Positions 18,709 to 31,288 of a stretch of 64,000 nucleotides of DNA are shown piece by piece. The translations under genes and the position numbers were made by a program. Every line of letters starts with the position of its first letter. The first letter of the stretch is position 1. The DNA is from Bacteroidia bacterium (GTDB lineage Bacteria; Bacteroidota; Bacteroidia; CAIKAF01), in the NCBI GenBank assembly GCA_030427255.1, contig JAUHWY010000007.1:1-64000 (forward strand), given 5' to 3'. Below the pieces are notes generated by a model that searched no databases, was not told the origin of the DNA, and saw only the letters and a program-made list of their open reading frames with translations.

Positions 18709-19959
18709 ATGGGAGATATTTTTGATAAAATTAGGAAAAATCCTGGCCCTTTGGGTCAATATGCCGCTGTAGCCCACGGTTATTTTGCCTTTCCAAAGTT
18801 GGAGGGGGAAATATCTAACCGAATGAAATTTCGTGGAAAAGAGGTGCTGGTCTGGTCGCTCAACAACTATTTAGGGCTAGCAAACCACCCCGAAGTACGT
18901 CAAGCGGACGCCGAAGCCGCACAAAAATACGGTCTGTCCTTACCTATGGGAGCGCGTATGATGACCGGCGAGTCGGATTTGCATGAGCAATTGGAGCAGG
19001 AATTGGCAGAATTTGTCGACAAGCCTGCCGGCATGCTTCTCAATTACGGGTATCAAGGCATTATGAGCGTTGTAGATGCGCTGCTTGGCCGCCAAGACGT
19101 GGTGGTATATGATGCCGAAAGCCATGCTTGTTTGGTAGACGGCGTGCGTATGCACTTGGGCAAACGCTTCATGTTTAAGCACAACGACTTAGAGTCTTTG
19201 GAAAAGCAATTGAAGCATGCTACCGGAGTGGTCGAAAAAACCGGAGGCGGCATTTTGGTCATTACCGAAGGAGTTTTTGGCATGGCAGGCGACCAAGGTG
19301 ACCTTAAAGGCATTGTAGCCCTAAAAAAGAAGTACAATTTTAGACTTTTGGTTGACGATGCCCACGGCGTAGGAACCATGGGGCCTCGATTGGGCGGAAC
19401 CGGTCAAGAGCAAGGTGTTCAGGATGAAATTGACGTATATTTTGGCACCTTCGCAAAAAGTTTCGCTTCCATTGGCGCTTTTATTGCCGGTGCACCTGAA
19501 ATTATAAGCTTTTTAAAGTACAATACAAGAAGCCAAATTTTTGCAAAGTCGCTGCCTATGCCCTTGGTGGTTGGCGGACTTAAACGCTTGGAGCTCATGC
19601 GTGACCGCCCGGAATTCAAAGAGAATTTGTGGCGTGTAGTTCGCGCCTTGCAACAAGGACTCAAAGAGGTAGGCTTTGATTTGGGAAAAACCAATTCCCC
19701 CGTTACTCCGGTGCATCTTTCCGGAGGACCGGCAGAAGCCTCAAACCTGGTAGTTGACTTGCGCGAAAACTTTGGCATTTTTTGTTCGGTGGTGCTGTAT
19801 CCTGTGGTGCCCAAAGGCGTAATAATCTTGCGATTGATTCCAACAGCGGTGCATACCATGGAAGATGTGCAATACACCATTGAATCCTTTGCCAAAGTGC
19901 GCGAAAAGCTGGCTCAAGGAGCCTACGACAAGGAAAGATACGCTGTTGAGTTAAGTTAA
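18709..19959 (+). CDS. PLP-dependent alpha-oxoamine synthase family enzyme (serine palmitoyltransferase / cysteate acyltransferase / KBL-like)
   Basis: These enzymes condense an amino acid with an acyl thioester and release CO2. PLP lysine is Lys250 in GTFAKSFAS. Asp217 and His219 (DDAHGVG) contact the cofactor, and His139 (DAESHACLVDG) is the stacking residue. The first 45 residues (NPGPLGQYAAVAHGYFAFP) match the serine palmitoyltransferase-like group of Bacteroidota rather than glycine C-acetyltransferase or BioF. The product may be a sphingoid base, or a sulfonolipid precursor if cysteate is the substrate; sequence reading cannot decide. It stands alone, divergent from bamD. Confidence 0.8.
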   Translation: MGDIFDKIRKNPGPLGQYAAVAHGYFAFPKLEGEISNRMKFRGKEVLVWSLNNYLGLANHPEVRQADAEAAQKYGLSLPMGARMMTGESDLHEQLEQELAEFVDKPAGMLLNYGYQGIMSVVDALLGRQDVVVYDAESHACLVDGVRMHLGKRFMFKHNDLESLEKQLKHATGVVEKTGGGILVITEGVFGMAGDQGDLKGIVALKKKYNFRLLVDDAHGVGTMGPRLGGTGQEQGVQDEIDVYFGTFAKSFASIGAFIAGAPEIISFLKYNTRSQIFAKSLPMPLVVGGLKRLELMRDRPEFKENLWRVVRALQQGLKEVGFDLGKTNSPVTPVHLSGGPAEASNLVVDLRENFGIFCSVVLYPVVPKGVIILRLIPTAVHTMEDVQYTIESFAKVREKLAQGAYDKERYAVELS

Positions 19960-20024
19960 AAGGTGATTTGGGCGCGATGCCTGCTCCTCCGTGTTTCATG
20001 CGTTTATTCTTTGGAGGCCGGCAT

Positions 20025-20140
20025 TATTCCGGTCTCCGGGCGTAGCTTGCTCGCCAAAAGCCGGAGCCTAGGCTTTTGCCGGGTCTCCTTAAAGGGAGCC
20101 AGGCAAAAGCTCTATGCTCCAGGCGTTTGGCCTCACAAGG
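20025..20140 (+). repeat. Intergenic long-hairpin element C2
   Basis: In the 390-bp convergent gap after the PLP enzyme, 20063-20088 pairs with 20094-20120 as an imperfect hairpin (GGAGC, GGCTTTTGCC and complements) with a short TTAAA loop. A CTCCTTAAAGGGAG tip resembles the tip of element E. Confidence 0.55.
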
Positions 20141-20184
20141 CTACTTACCTTCGCCCGGCGCGCGGTGTTCATTTGAAAGATAAT

Positions 20185-20300
20185 CTTTGCGCCCCGGACG
20201 CAGCGAAAAGCCCGGAACTTGGAGGGCCGATTTGGCTTGGCGCACGGAGGCCCCCAAATTAAGGGGGCCCACGAAGCGCCTAGCCAAACGTGCCTTGCAA
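20185..20300 (+). repeat. Intergenic long-hairpin element C1
   Basis: This is a second hairpin in the same gap. GGCCCCC and GGGGGCC flank an AAATTAA loop near 20250-20270, extended by GGCTTGGCGC and GCGCCTAGCC. The left end has the family motif AGCGAAAAGCCCGG. No gene is evident in 19960-20349. Confidence 0.6.
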
Positions 20301-20349
20301 GTGAGGACTTGTAGTGTGCGGCCGGAATAGGCGCCCAAATAAAAAAAAA

Positions 20350-21318
20350 TTAAGGACGAAAGGCCTTGCCCATAATGCGTTCCCAACCCCAATACTTGAG
20401 GTAACCGTCGGCTCCGCCGCTAAGCAACATAAGCCCCTCCTCGGTTTTCTGGAATTTAAGTGCATAAATTCCACCGGCATGTGCCTGAAATTCACGCTCT
20501 TTTTGCCAGTTTTTGGTTTCGTAAATGTATATGTTTCCGCCTTTGTCTGCTACTACCAAAAACTTTCCATCCGGGCTGTAGCTAATGGCTTGCATGGCTC
20601 CTCTAGGAGTTAGAATTTGCACTTCGTTGCCCGAATTGCTGTTCCAAATGCGTACCGTGCCATCCCAAGAGGCCGAAGCCAGCTGCTTTTTCTGAGGATG
20701 CTCTGCCAAGCCAAAAATGGCCGCATGATGGCCATAAAAACGGGTTACAACCTCCCCTTCTTCGTAGTCCCAGCGGTACAGTTCTTTGCTGCCTGCCGAG
20801 CTGTACAGATGTTTTTGGTCGTGGGAGAGCAGCACCGTCCAGACCCAATCTTTGTGTTGTTTGAGTTGACGCAGCATAGGACTGCCCGACTTGGACCAAA
20901 CCGCAATAGTGCTATCGGTACTTCCGCTAATGATTTCGTTTCGTTTGGGATGCCACTCCACGTCGTATACCCAATTCAAGTGGCCTTCTAAGGCCGAAAC
21001 CAAACGCAAAGCAGGAATAGAAAGCACGCGCACCAAAGAATCCCCGGATCCCACAGCCACAAAGCGACCATCCGGACTAAAGGTTAAGCACATGGGCGAA
21101 TAACGAAACCCTAAATAGCTGGCCTTTTGAGCTCCGTTGCGTGTGTCCCAGAGCGTAAGCGCCTCATGTTCATGGGCCAAAACAAGCCATTGCCCATCGG
21201 GACTTATGGCAAAATCTCGAACTGCTCCCCTATTTTGAAAAATGGATTTGTCGGGCGACTGCGCGCCCACTGATCCAACACAAAAAATAAAGGCGATGAG
21301 AAAAAGAGTTACTCTCAT
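20350..21318 (-). CDS. Exported WD40-repeat protein
   Basis: A signal peptide (MRVTLFLIAFIFCVGSVGAQ) is followed by seven WD40-like repeats, each ending in a variant of LWD, VWS, RWD, IWN, IYE or YWG, with the typical FSPDG or EWHP start. This would form one seven-bladed beta-propeller (residues 25-320), probably in the periplasm, acting as a protein-binding platform. No enzyme domain is attached. The start overlaps the dapA stop codon by 4 bp (ATGA), so it is translated in the same operon as dapA, although no functional link to lysine synthesis is apparent. Confidence 0.85.
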   Translation of the reverse strand: MRVTLFLIAFIFCVGSVGAQSPDKSIFQNRGAVRDFAISPDGQWLVLAHEHEALTLWDTRNGAQKASYLGFRYSPMCLTFSPDGRFVAVGSGDSLVRVLSIPALRLVSALEGHLNWVYDVEWHPKRNEIISGSTDSTIAVWSKSGSPMLRQLKQHKDWVWTVLLSHDQKHLYSSAGSKELYRWDYEEGEVVTRFYGHHAAIFGLAEHPQKKQLASASWDGTVRIWNSNSGNEVQILTPRGAMQAISYSPDGKFLVVADKGGNIYIYETKNWQKEREFQAHAGGIYALKFQKTEEGLMLLSGGADGYLKYWGWERIMGKAFRP

Positions 21319-22199
21319 ACATTCAATGCTTTAGCAGCCTTAATGATGCGGTCTTTAAGCCCATCTTCAATGGGGACCAAAGGCAAGCGCATGTAGGCTT
21401 GGCAAATGCCCAAATGCTGCATTAAGGCTTTAACTCCTCCGGGGCTTTGCTCCTCGAAAATTAGGTGCATGAGTTCAAAAAGCTCAAGATGCGTTTCCTT
21501 TGCCTCGGCCAAATTATTGGCTAGGGCATCGGCCACCATTCCGGAAAAAGGCTTTGGAAGGGCATTGGCAATAACGGAAATAACTCCATCGCAGCCTGAG
21601 GCAATTAAGGGTAAGGTGAGCGCATCGTCTCCGGAGATGACTGCAAAATCTTCCCTAGGCCGTTCCTTAATGAGCCGAGTGATATGTCTAAAATCTCCGC
21701 TGGCCTCTTTGATTCCAATAAATTGAGGGTATTTTTTTGCCAGTGCAAGCACTGTGTCGGTTTGCAAGTGTATGCCGGTGCGGCCGGGCACATTATACAG
21801 CATTATAGGAAGCGGACTTACTTCTGCTAAGGCTCCAAAGTGTGCATAAAGACCGCGTTGCCCAGGTTTGTTGTAATAAGGAGTCACAGACAATAAGGCC
21901 GAAACTCCGGAAAGGTCGAATTGAAACAAACTTTCGAGCACCTGGTTGGTGTGGTTTCCACCCAAACCAAAAACCACAGGAACACGGCCTTTATTGGCCC
22001 TAACTACTTCAGAAAGAATAGCTTGTTTTTCATTATCGTTCAATACCGGGTTTTCTGCGGTAGTACCATTGACCACCAAATAGTCGACTCCTCCTTGAAT
22101 TAGATAATCGGTTAGCGAGTGTAAAACATCAAAATCAATGCTTCCATCCTCTTTAAAAGGAGTTACCATGGCAACCCCGGTGCCTTTCCATGCGTTCAT
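21315..22199 (-). CDS. dapA: 4-hydroxy-tetrahydrodipicolinate synthase
   Basis: DapA condenses pyruvate with aspartate semialdehyde at the first committed step to lysine and diaminopimelate, a peptidoglycan component. It is a class I aldolase TIM barrel: the Schiff-base lysine is Lys164 in IGIKEASGD, Tyr135 is in YNVPGRTG, and the pyruvate-binding GTTAE motif is at 45-49. Length 294 is standard. A -7 box lies 14 nt before the start. The downstream gene is a WD40 protein overlapping by 4 bp. Confidence 0.95.
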   Translation of the reverse strand: MNAWKGTGVAMVTPFKEDGSIDFDVLHSLTDYLIQGGVDYLVVNGTTAENPVLNDNEKQAILSEVVRANKGRVPVVFGLGGNHTNQVLESLFQFDLSGVSALLSVTPYYNKPGQRGLYAHFGALAEVSPLPIMLYNVPGRTGIHLQTDTVLALAKKYPQFIGIKEASGDFRHITRLIKERPREDFAVISGDDALTLPLIASGCDGVISVIANALPKPFSGMVADALANNLAEAKETHLELFELMHLIFEEQSPGGVKALMQHLGICQAYMRLPLVPIEDGLKDRIIKAAKALNV

Positions 22200-22213
22200 A
22201 ACCCTGATTTATG

Positions 22214-22221
22214 CAAAAATA
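22214..22221 (-). promoter_or_regulatory. -7 promoter box of dapA
   Basis: TATTTTTG on the minus strand lies 14 nt before the dapA ATG and matches TAnnTTTG. The -33 element is not clear. Confidence 0.5.
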
Positions 22222-22415
22222 ACAAAGCAAATGGTTCTGTGTAGATTAAGCAGAAGCTATTCCAAAATCATGCGCTAAGGGCAGCATTAAGACCAGTCTA
22301 AAAAAATAAAGCCTTAGCTATTGATTTACAAATCATTAAAATGAATTACAGGAATTAATAATTTAATCTAAAATTCAATTTTTTGTATCAAGCCCAGGTA
22401 TAGTTCTGAACCCAA

Positions 22416-22435
22416 TAAACGTTTATAAACGTTTA
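22416..22435. promoter_or_regulatory. 20-bp perfect palindrome upstream of a hypothetical gene
   Basis: TAAACGTTTATAAACGTTTA equals its own reverse complement and is built of two AAACGTTT units 10 bp apart, that is, on the same face of the helix. It lies 40 bp before the ATG at 22476 in the gap divergent to dapA. It is a good candidate operator for an unknown dimeric regulator. Confidence 0.45.
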
Positions 22436-22794
22436 AAAAACGGCTACAAACAGCCCTGCGGATTAGATTCGTAGCATGGGAAACTTAATGATACAACTAC
22501 AGACACAGCTCCGTCAGCTTTCGGGAGAATTGTTGATGGGCGACGGCACCTATTTTAAAGAAATGGTGCCTGAATTAAATCAAATCCAAGAGCATTTGCA
22601 GGCAAGCAGAACAAGCTTAGACTTAGAAACCTGTTTGTGGCATATGTGGGTCATTTTAGAAGAGATTCTGGATAAGCCCAACGAGCTAAACCCGTCCTTA
22701 AAGCCGACCGTATTGCAAAGGCTACAAAGAATTCAAGCCATAGCCTTTAGGTTGAGTCAGCGACAAAGTTTTGCGGGAACGCATCAGCTCAAGT

Positions 22795-26154
<3,360 letters not shown>

Positions 26155-26157
26155 AAT

Positions 26158-26919
26158 TTAAATATTGGTCAAAACAATCCCAAAGGTCCAGATGAAATCT
26201 GAATTTTGCCTCCCGTCGAGTACAATATTTTCGTAAGTGTATTGAACGCCTGTTTTAACGCTTAAGACAGAAAAAATGGGCAGGGTGAGGTTCACATTAC
26301 CTTCGAACCTGTAGTTGTCTAAGTTTTGGAGCGATTGTTGGAATTTTCCGGCATGAGTAATGATGAGTTTTTGGGCAAAAACCTTGTGAGTTCCTGTCCA
26401 ACCCAGCACCCCACGTGCCGTGCTAAGGGTATTGCTGGTATCGCCATCTACGGCAATGGGAGCGTTAAATTCGGTAAATTCATAGAGCGCATTAAAGAAG
26501 GTTTCCAGCTTGTTGTTCTCTTGTCGAAACACTCGAAAAGAAATACCCGCACCACCAAAAGCCCGGTTGTTGAAACCTCTTAAAAAACTGAATTCGTAGC
26601 CACCATTTATAAAACCATACACCCTATTTTTGGGGAAAAGAGAAGCAGCGGCAGTCACATTGAATTCACGCGAATTGATTTCGTCTTCTAATGTTCCATA
26701 GCGGAATAAAGCGGTGGTATTTAATCCCCACACCCGTTTTTCAAGGTCCAACTGTCCTTTATTCACCGTAGTAAATGAGTTTAAATTACCGGCGGTTACC
26801 GACAGGTCTGAACTAACTAAGTACTTGACTTTAAGGGTGTCCTTTGTTTTAGTTTGCGTGGAGTCTTGGCCAAACAGAACTAGAGGAGCCCATAGAAAGA
26901 GCAACAAAGAGTAGCGCAT
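26158..26919 (-). CDS. DUF481 outer-membrane beta-barrel-like protein
   Basis: A signal peptide (MRYSLLLFLWAPLVLFGQ) is followed by alternating beta strands with aromatic girdles, matching DUF481 proteins: LSVTAGNLNSFT near 40-52, then repeated strands such as TTALFRYG, VYGFINGGYEFSF and LETFFNALYEF. It likely forms a small outer-membrane barrel. It is the first gene of the run leading to prmC and ligA. A -7 box is 18 nt upstream of the start. Confidence 0.78.
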   Translation of the reverse strand: MRYSLLLFLWAPLVLFGQDSTQTKTKDTLKVKYLVSSDLSVTAGNLNSFTTVNKGQLDLEKRVWGLNTTALFRYGTLEDEINSREFNVTAAASLFPKNRVYGFINGGYEFSFLRGFNNRAFGGAGISFRVFRQENNKLETFFNALYEFTEFNAPIAVDGDTSNTLSTARGVLGWTGTHKVFAQKLIITHAGKFQQSLQNLDNYRFEGNVNLTLPIFSVLSVKTGVQYTYENIVLDGRQNSDFIWTFGIVLTNI

Positions 26920-26937
26920 GAATCAAAGATTTGCGGG

Positions 26938-26945
26938 CAAAGATA
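26938..26945 (-). promoter_or_regulatory. -7 promoter box of the DUF481-prmC-ligA run
   Basis: TATCTTTG on the minus strand, 18 nt before the ATG at 26919, matches TAnnTTTG. Confidence 0.5.
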
Positions 26946-27101
26946 AAAGTTGAGCGAAAGGAACCGCCCATTTTCAAAAACTTTAATAGCGAAAAAAGAT
27001 TGGCCTATTCCCGGTATTTTACAAAAAGAAACTAGGGCAATCTTACGGGGCAATGAAACCCTAAATGAAGCACAAGCCTGCATTTTTGGTAATATTGCGC
27101 C

Positions 27102-28151
27102 ATGAATACCGGCTCTGAATTAGCCCCATTAGAATCAGAAATGCAGTACATGGAACGCTGCCTGGCTTTAGCAAGGCTTGGAAGCCGGTCTGTAGGCACT
27201 AATCCAATGGTAGGAGCTGTAATTGTAAAAAACGGAACCATTTTAGGAGAAGGGTTCCACTGGACCCCTGGTGAGGCACATGCAGAAGTTCAAGCTTGGG
27301 TTCAGGCAGGAAAACCAGAGTCACTTAAAGGCTGCACTGTGTATGTTAGTTTAGAGCCATGTGCCCATCAAGGCAGAACTCCTTCTTGTGCTCTATTGCT
27401 TGCTCAATTAAAACCTGATCGAGTGGTTGTGGCGCAGACGGATCCGGACCGGAGAGTTTCGGGAAAAGGAATAGCCATTTTGCAAAGCGCTGGAATTCAG
27501 GTGGAGCATGGACTATGCAAGGAAAATGCTCAATACCTCAACCGGCATTTTATAGTACAGCGAACCTTTGGAAGGCCCTTTATCACCCTAAAGTGGGCGC
27601 AAAGTTTGGACCGCTTTCTTGGATTTAAAGAAAAATCGAGGGGCCCCATGGCCATATCCGGACCGGAAGCCAAGCAATGGGTACATCGTCTAAGGGCCCA
27701 ACATGCCAATATTGCCATAGGCGGTGGAACAGCCCTTCAAGATGCGCCGGCCTTATCTGTACGTCTTTTTGCAGGAAACTCACCAAAACCCATCGTTTTT
27801 TGGGACAAAACAGCCCCTGCTAAGACTTCCTTTCCCTTTCAAAAGCACCCAGAGGCCCAATTTATAACGGATTGGGATTTTCATAAAATTGAAGCAATAA
27901 AATTAAACGAGCGATTGCAAAGCTTGGATGGAAATAGCTTACTTGTGGAAGGTGGAGCAAGGTTACATAGCCAATTTATCCAAAGCGGCCTTTGGGATGA
28001 AATCTACGTATTGCAAAGTTTGGTGGTCAAGGGTGGCAATGTAAAAGCTCCAGCCCTTCCGGAAGATGCCGTTTTGGTGAATGAACAAATGTTGGGCCGG
28101 ACCGACTTACTCCTACATTATACTAAGAAAGATCCTGCATGGTTTATTTGA
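27102..28151 (+). CDS. ribD: Bifunctional riboflavin biosynthesis protein RibD
   Basis: RibD deaminates and then reduces the pyrimidine intermediate in riboflavin synthesis. The N-terminal deaminase holds the zinc site His60-Ala-Glu62, Cys87 and Cys96 (PCAHQGRTPSC). The reductase domain (about 150-349) has the substrate loop LKWAQSLDR and LLVEGGARL. Length 349 is typical. It overlaps the next gene (EamA permease) by 13 bp. An imperfect box TAATATTG lies 4 nt before the start codon. No FMN riboswitch was noticed upstream. Confidence 0.94.
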   Translation: MNTGSELAPLESEMQYMERCLALARLGSRSVGTNPMVGAVIVKNGTILGEGFHWTPGEAHAEVQAWVQAGKPESLKGCTVYVSLEPCAHQGRTPSCALLLAQLKPDRVVVAQTDPDRRVSGKGIAILQSAGIQVEHGLCKENAQYLNRHFIVQRTFGRPFITLKWAQSLDRFLGFKEKSRGPMAISGPEAKQWVHRLRAQHANIAIGGGTALQDAPALSVRLFAGNSPKPIVFWDKTAPAKTSFPFQKHPEAQFITDWDFHKIEAIKLNERLQSLDGNSLLVEGGARLHSQFIQSGLWDEIYVLQSLVVKGGNVKAPALPEDAVLVNEQMLGRTDLLLHYTKKDPAWFI

Positions 28152-28990
28152 TATTTAGCATCGTATTTTCCACCTCCATATTGCTTTTGTTTAAATGGTA
28201 TGGAAAATTAAAAGCCAATATTCTGTTGGCCTTAGCTGTGAATTACTTTACCGCGGCTTTGCTGAGCATAGGATTCATTAATGAACTGCCCTCCTTTAGC
28301 TATTGGATGGGAACGGCTGCATTTTTAGGCTTTTTATTTATGGTGGTGTTTTGGCTCATGGCCTATTCTACCCAATTGTCCGGAGTGGCTGTTACCACCC
28401 TTGCCGCTAAACTGTCTATGGTTTTCCCCATTCTTATTGGTGTGGTTATGTACAAGGAGTGGCCTTTATCTGCCCAGTGGATAGGAATCGCTTTGAGCTT
28501 TAGTGCCATTTTCTTTACTACGGAGCGTAAGGGAGTGAAAAGTAAGGCCCGCTGGATGCCCTTACTGGTTTTTTTAGGGGCAGGATTCACAGATACCCTT
28601 ATTGGGTTTCATTCGCGCATAGTGCCTCCGGAGCATCAATACCTGTTGTATGCCTTGGTCTTTGGTTTTGCAGGATTGACCGGATTGTTTTTTCTATTTC
28701 GTTCCAAAACCAAGATTCAAAAACCACAGCTTAAACTTGGACTGTGGACCGGTTTGTTGTTGGGCCTGGTAAATTTTGGAAGTTTATTTTTCATATTCCG
28801 GAGCATCAAACATGGGTTTCCCCAGTCCATCTTTTTCCCTTCAAACAACATTGGAATCATCGTATTTGCCGCTTTGGGCGGGCTGCTTTTATTCAAGGAA
28901 TATCCTAAAAAAGCGACTTGGATTGGCTTAGCCTTGGGCGTTGCAGGCCTCCTTTGGCTACTGCTTCCCTCCTACTTTGCCAAGAATTAA
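28139..28990 (+). CDS. EamA/DMT-family membrane permease
   Basis: This 283-residue integral membrane protein has about ten hydrophobic helices in two EamA-type halves. The drug/metabolite transporter pattern appears as AVTTLAAKLSMVFPILIGV near residue 85 and FFPSNNIGIIVFAALGGLLLF..Y near 240. It probably exports or imports a small metabolite; the substrate is unknown. It overlaps ribD by 13 bp, so a link to riboflavin metabolism is possible but unproved. It is followed 5 bp later by a YigZ-type gene. Confidence 0.82.
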   Translation: MVYLIFSIVFSTSILLLFKWYGKLKANILLALAVNYFTAALLSIGFINELPSFSYWMGTAAFLGFLFMVVFWLMAYSTQLSGVAVTTLAAKLSMVFPILIGVVMYKEWPLSAQWIGIALSFSAIFFTTERKGVKSKARWMPLLVFLGAGFTDTLIGFHSRIVPPEHQYLLYALVFGFAGLTGLFFLFRSKTKIQKPQLKLGLWTGLLLGLVNFGSLFFIFRSIKHGFPQSIFFPSNNIGIIVFAALGGLLLFKEYPKKATWIGLALGVAGLLWLLLPSYFAKN

Positions 28991-28995
28991 TAGCA

Positions 28996-29589
28996 ATGGA
29001 AAATGCCACAACACGGTATAGGCCCATTAAAAACGGAACCTCCTATTTGGAGGATAGAGGCAGTAAGTTCTTTGGGCTTATGTGTCCCTTGGAATCGGAT
29101 ACAGAGATCGCCAAACTCGTAGAAGCGTTAAAGCAAAGTCAAAAGGGAATAGGACATGTAGCCTATGCTGCGGTATGGGATAAAAAAGGAGACCTTTATC
29201 GCAGCAGCGATGACGGGGAGCCCAGTGGGACAGCAGGCAAACCGATACTGAACCATATATTCGGAAAAGGACTGACAAAGGTTCTTGTGGCAGTGGCTCG
29301 CATATACGGAGGGGTTCCATTAGGAAAAGGAGGACTCATTAGAGCCTATGGACACACTGCCCTTTTGGCCATCGAAAATGGAGCATTAGAAGCAGTAATA
29401 CCTACGCAGACAGTAAGGCTTGCGGTAGAACACGCGAAATATGCTATCCTAAGGCATCAAATAGAGCAAAAAGGTTGGGCCTACCAAGTGGAATATCACG
29501 ACAAAGGCGCAAGCTTTAGCCTAGAAATTCCGGAAGTCGACTTAGACAGCTTCGGTATTTGGAAAGCAGAAATGGATGGTTTCCAATGA
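28996..29589 (+). CDS. YigZ/IMPACT family protein
   Basis: The ATG at 28996 gives a 197-residue protein of normal family length. The IMPACT domain motifs are clear: SKFFG, then DDGEPSGTAGKP (residues about 73-84) and RIYGGVPLGKGGL.RAY (about 104-120). A second ferredoxin-like domain covers about 135-197. Function is only loosely known; eukaryotic IMPACT proteins regulate translation. An in-frame ATG further upstream (28918) lies inside the EamA gene and is rejected. It ends 2 bp from the convergent phosphoesterase gene, with no room for a terminator. Confidence 0.88.
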   Translation: MENATTRYRPIKNGTSYLEDRGSKFFGLMCPLESDTEIAKLVEALKQSQKGIGHVAYAAVWDKKGDLYRSSDDGEPSGTAGKPILNHIFGKGLTKVLVAVARIYGGVPLGKGGLIRAYGHTALLAIENGALEAVIPTQTVRLAVEHAKYAILRHQIEQKGWAYQVEYHDKGASFSLEIPEVDLDSFGIWKAEMDGFQ

Positions 29590-29591
29590 AA

Positions 29592-30794
29592 TCAGGCCTT
29601 CTGAAGCTCCAAAACGGTAATTTCTGGACGGATGCCGACCCTTCCTGAGTATCCAATGCAACCGGTACCCCGATTCACATAAAGCATGGAATTACTGTCG
29701 CCATACAGGCCGGCCCACTGCTTATATACGTATTGAGCGGGACTCCACTTAAATCCGGGGATTTCAACACCAAACTGAAACCCATGGGTATGGCCGGAAA
29801 GCGTCAATTTGGCTTGGGGAGCCATAGACTGTACCTCTGCTTCCCAGTGGGACGGGTCGTGCGACAACAAAACTGCAAAATCGTCGGGGCGAATGCCTTC
29901 CATAGCCTTGCTAAGTTTCCCATACCGTTTAAAATGGAGCTTTGCTCCCCAATTTTCGACTCCGGCAAGAACCAGACGCTGGCCCTCTCTTTCAAAAACC
30001 CTATGTTCATTAAGAAGCAGGGTCCAACCAAGGCGGCGATGCATGTTAAGCATCGCATCGAAGTTCTTTTGCTTCTCCTCAGGGCTATCCCAGGCTTTGT
30101 AGTCGCCATAATCGTGGTTTCCAAGTATGGAAAACACGCCCATAGGTGCAGAAATTTGAGAAAGAATATCTACAAAGGGTTCGGCCTCTTTGGTTTCGTT
30201 GTTGACCAAATCGCCGGTAAAAACCACTAAGTCAGGCGCCTCTTCACGAATGTGTTGCACGGCTTTTTCAAACACCGTTTTGGACCAAACCGAACCGGTA
30301 TGGATATCGCTAATCTGCACAATTTTAATCCCATGAAAAGCCTTTGGAAGCCCCGGAAACTTTAGGCGATGCCTTTGGATATTAAAATCAGAGGAGGTAC
30401 GTAGGATGCCATACCACATGGTGGAAAAAGGCAAAAGAGCGGCTACAAGTCCAACCTGCTGCAAAAAGGTTCGGCGGGAGGGAATGGATTCGGCGGCTCC
30501 TTTTCCTGAAATTCCGGGCAAATAAGAAAGCAAGAAAAAAAGGAAGGTAAAAATCCCGGCAATTAATACAGACAAGAGCCATATCATCAGGAAGTTAGCG
30601 ACCCACATCTGAAGTTTTACAGGAAACTGATCTCTAAAAAAACTTAAGCCAAGGAGCAGCAAAGGCAGACCAAACCAAAGGAGCGTAAACAGCCACCGTT
30701 TGTCCTTGGGAAAAACAGGTTTCCACAAAAAGTACATACCTACGATGGCAGCAAGGGCTGCTCCCAAAATGGAAAAGAAAACAATAAAACGCAT
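29592..30794 (-). CDS. Membrane-anchored metallophosphoesterase
   Basis: This 400-residue protein has about four N-terminal membrane segments (residues 1-125) and then a calcineurin-like phosphoesterase. Its metal-binding motifs run in order: SDIHTG, FTGDLVN, GNHDYGD, LLSHDP and SGHTHG. The active site is likely on the outer face of the membrane, as in YkuE/YkoQ-type enzymes, which act on lipid-linked phosphates; this is inference from family. The ATG at 30794 overlaps the stop of the DUF4442 gene by one base (TAATG). A longer version starting within the DUF4442 gene is rejected. Confidence 0.87.
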   Translation of the reverse strand: MRFIVFFSILGAALAAIVGMYFLWKPVFPKDKRWLFTLLWFGLPLLLLGLSFFRDQFPVKLQMWVANFLMIWLLSVLIAGIFTFLFFLLSYLPGISGKGAAESIPSRRTFLQQVGLVAALLPFSTMWYGILRTSSDFNIQRHRLKFPGLPKAFHGIKIVQISDIHTGSVWSKTVFEKAVQHIREEAPDLVVFTGDLVNNETKEAEPFVDILSQISAPMGVFSILGNHDYGDYKAWDSPEEKQKNFDAMLNMHRRLGWTLLLNEHRVFEREGQRLVLAGVENWGAKLHFKRYGKLSKAMEGIRPDDFAVLLSHDPSHWEAEVQSMAPQAKLTLSGHTHGFQFGVEIPGFKWSPAQYVYKQWAGLYGDSNSMLYVNRGTGCIGYSGRVGIRPEITVLELQKA

Positions 30795-31288
30795 TAGTCT
30801 AAAATTCGTTTGATATGCCAATGGGTAATGCCCTTGGCAACGGCATTGCCTTGCGCGTCGAAAAGCTTGGTTTTTAAGGGAATTAAAATCCGGCCGTCTT
30901 GGGCATCCAACTCGTTTAACCAAGTGGTTAAGCGCTCCGGTTCAATAGTGCATTGTGCTTGTACCTCAGATTCAACCCTTCGCATATATTCCATGTGCAT
31001 GGATTTCATAATAAGTCGATATCTGAAGGGCCAAGCCAAAGACAGCAAGCAAGTACCTGCAGAAAATTCGGCGACGGTGGCCAATGCACAGGCATGCATG
31101 GTTTTTAAATGATTGAGATTGCTGCGTTTAAAAGGAAGACGCGCAGCAACGTAGCCGGGCCTAGCTTCTATTAAGCGAATGCCATGAGGTCTGTTGAAAG
31201 GCAATTTGTACCAAAGGGCCCAGTTGAGTTTTCTTAGGCCCCACTTAGACTCCGCCGCCTGCTCAAACCAAGGCTTCAATTGCTTCAT
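30794..31288 (-). CDS. DUF4442 hot-dog-fold protein
   Basis: This 164-residue protein matches DUF4442, a thioesterase-like hot-dog fold. The key segment is NHLKTMHACALATVAEFSAG (about residues 59-78), where the conserved His and Glu-Phe align with the catalytic helix of thioesterases. It might hydrolyse acyl-CoA or bind acyl groups. It is translationally linked to both neighbours, overlapping upstream by 4 bp and downstream by 1 bp. Confidence 0.82.
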   Translation of the reverse strand: MKQLKPWFEQAAESKWGLRKLNWALWYKLPFNRPHGIRLIEARPGYVAARLPFKRSNLNHLKTMHACALATVAEFSAGTCLLSLAWPFRYRLIMKSMHMEYMRRVESEVQAQCTIEPERLTTWLNELDAQDGRILIPLKTKLFDAQGNAVAKGITHWHIKRILD

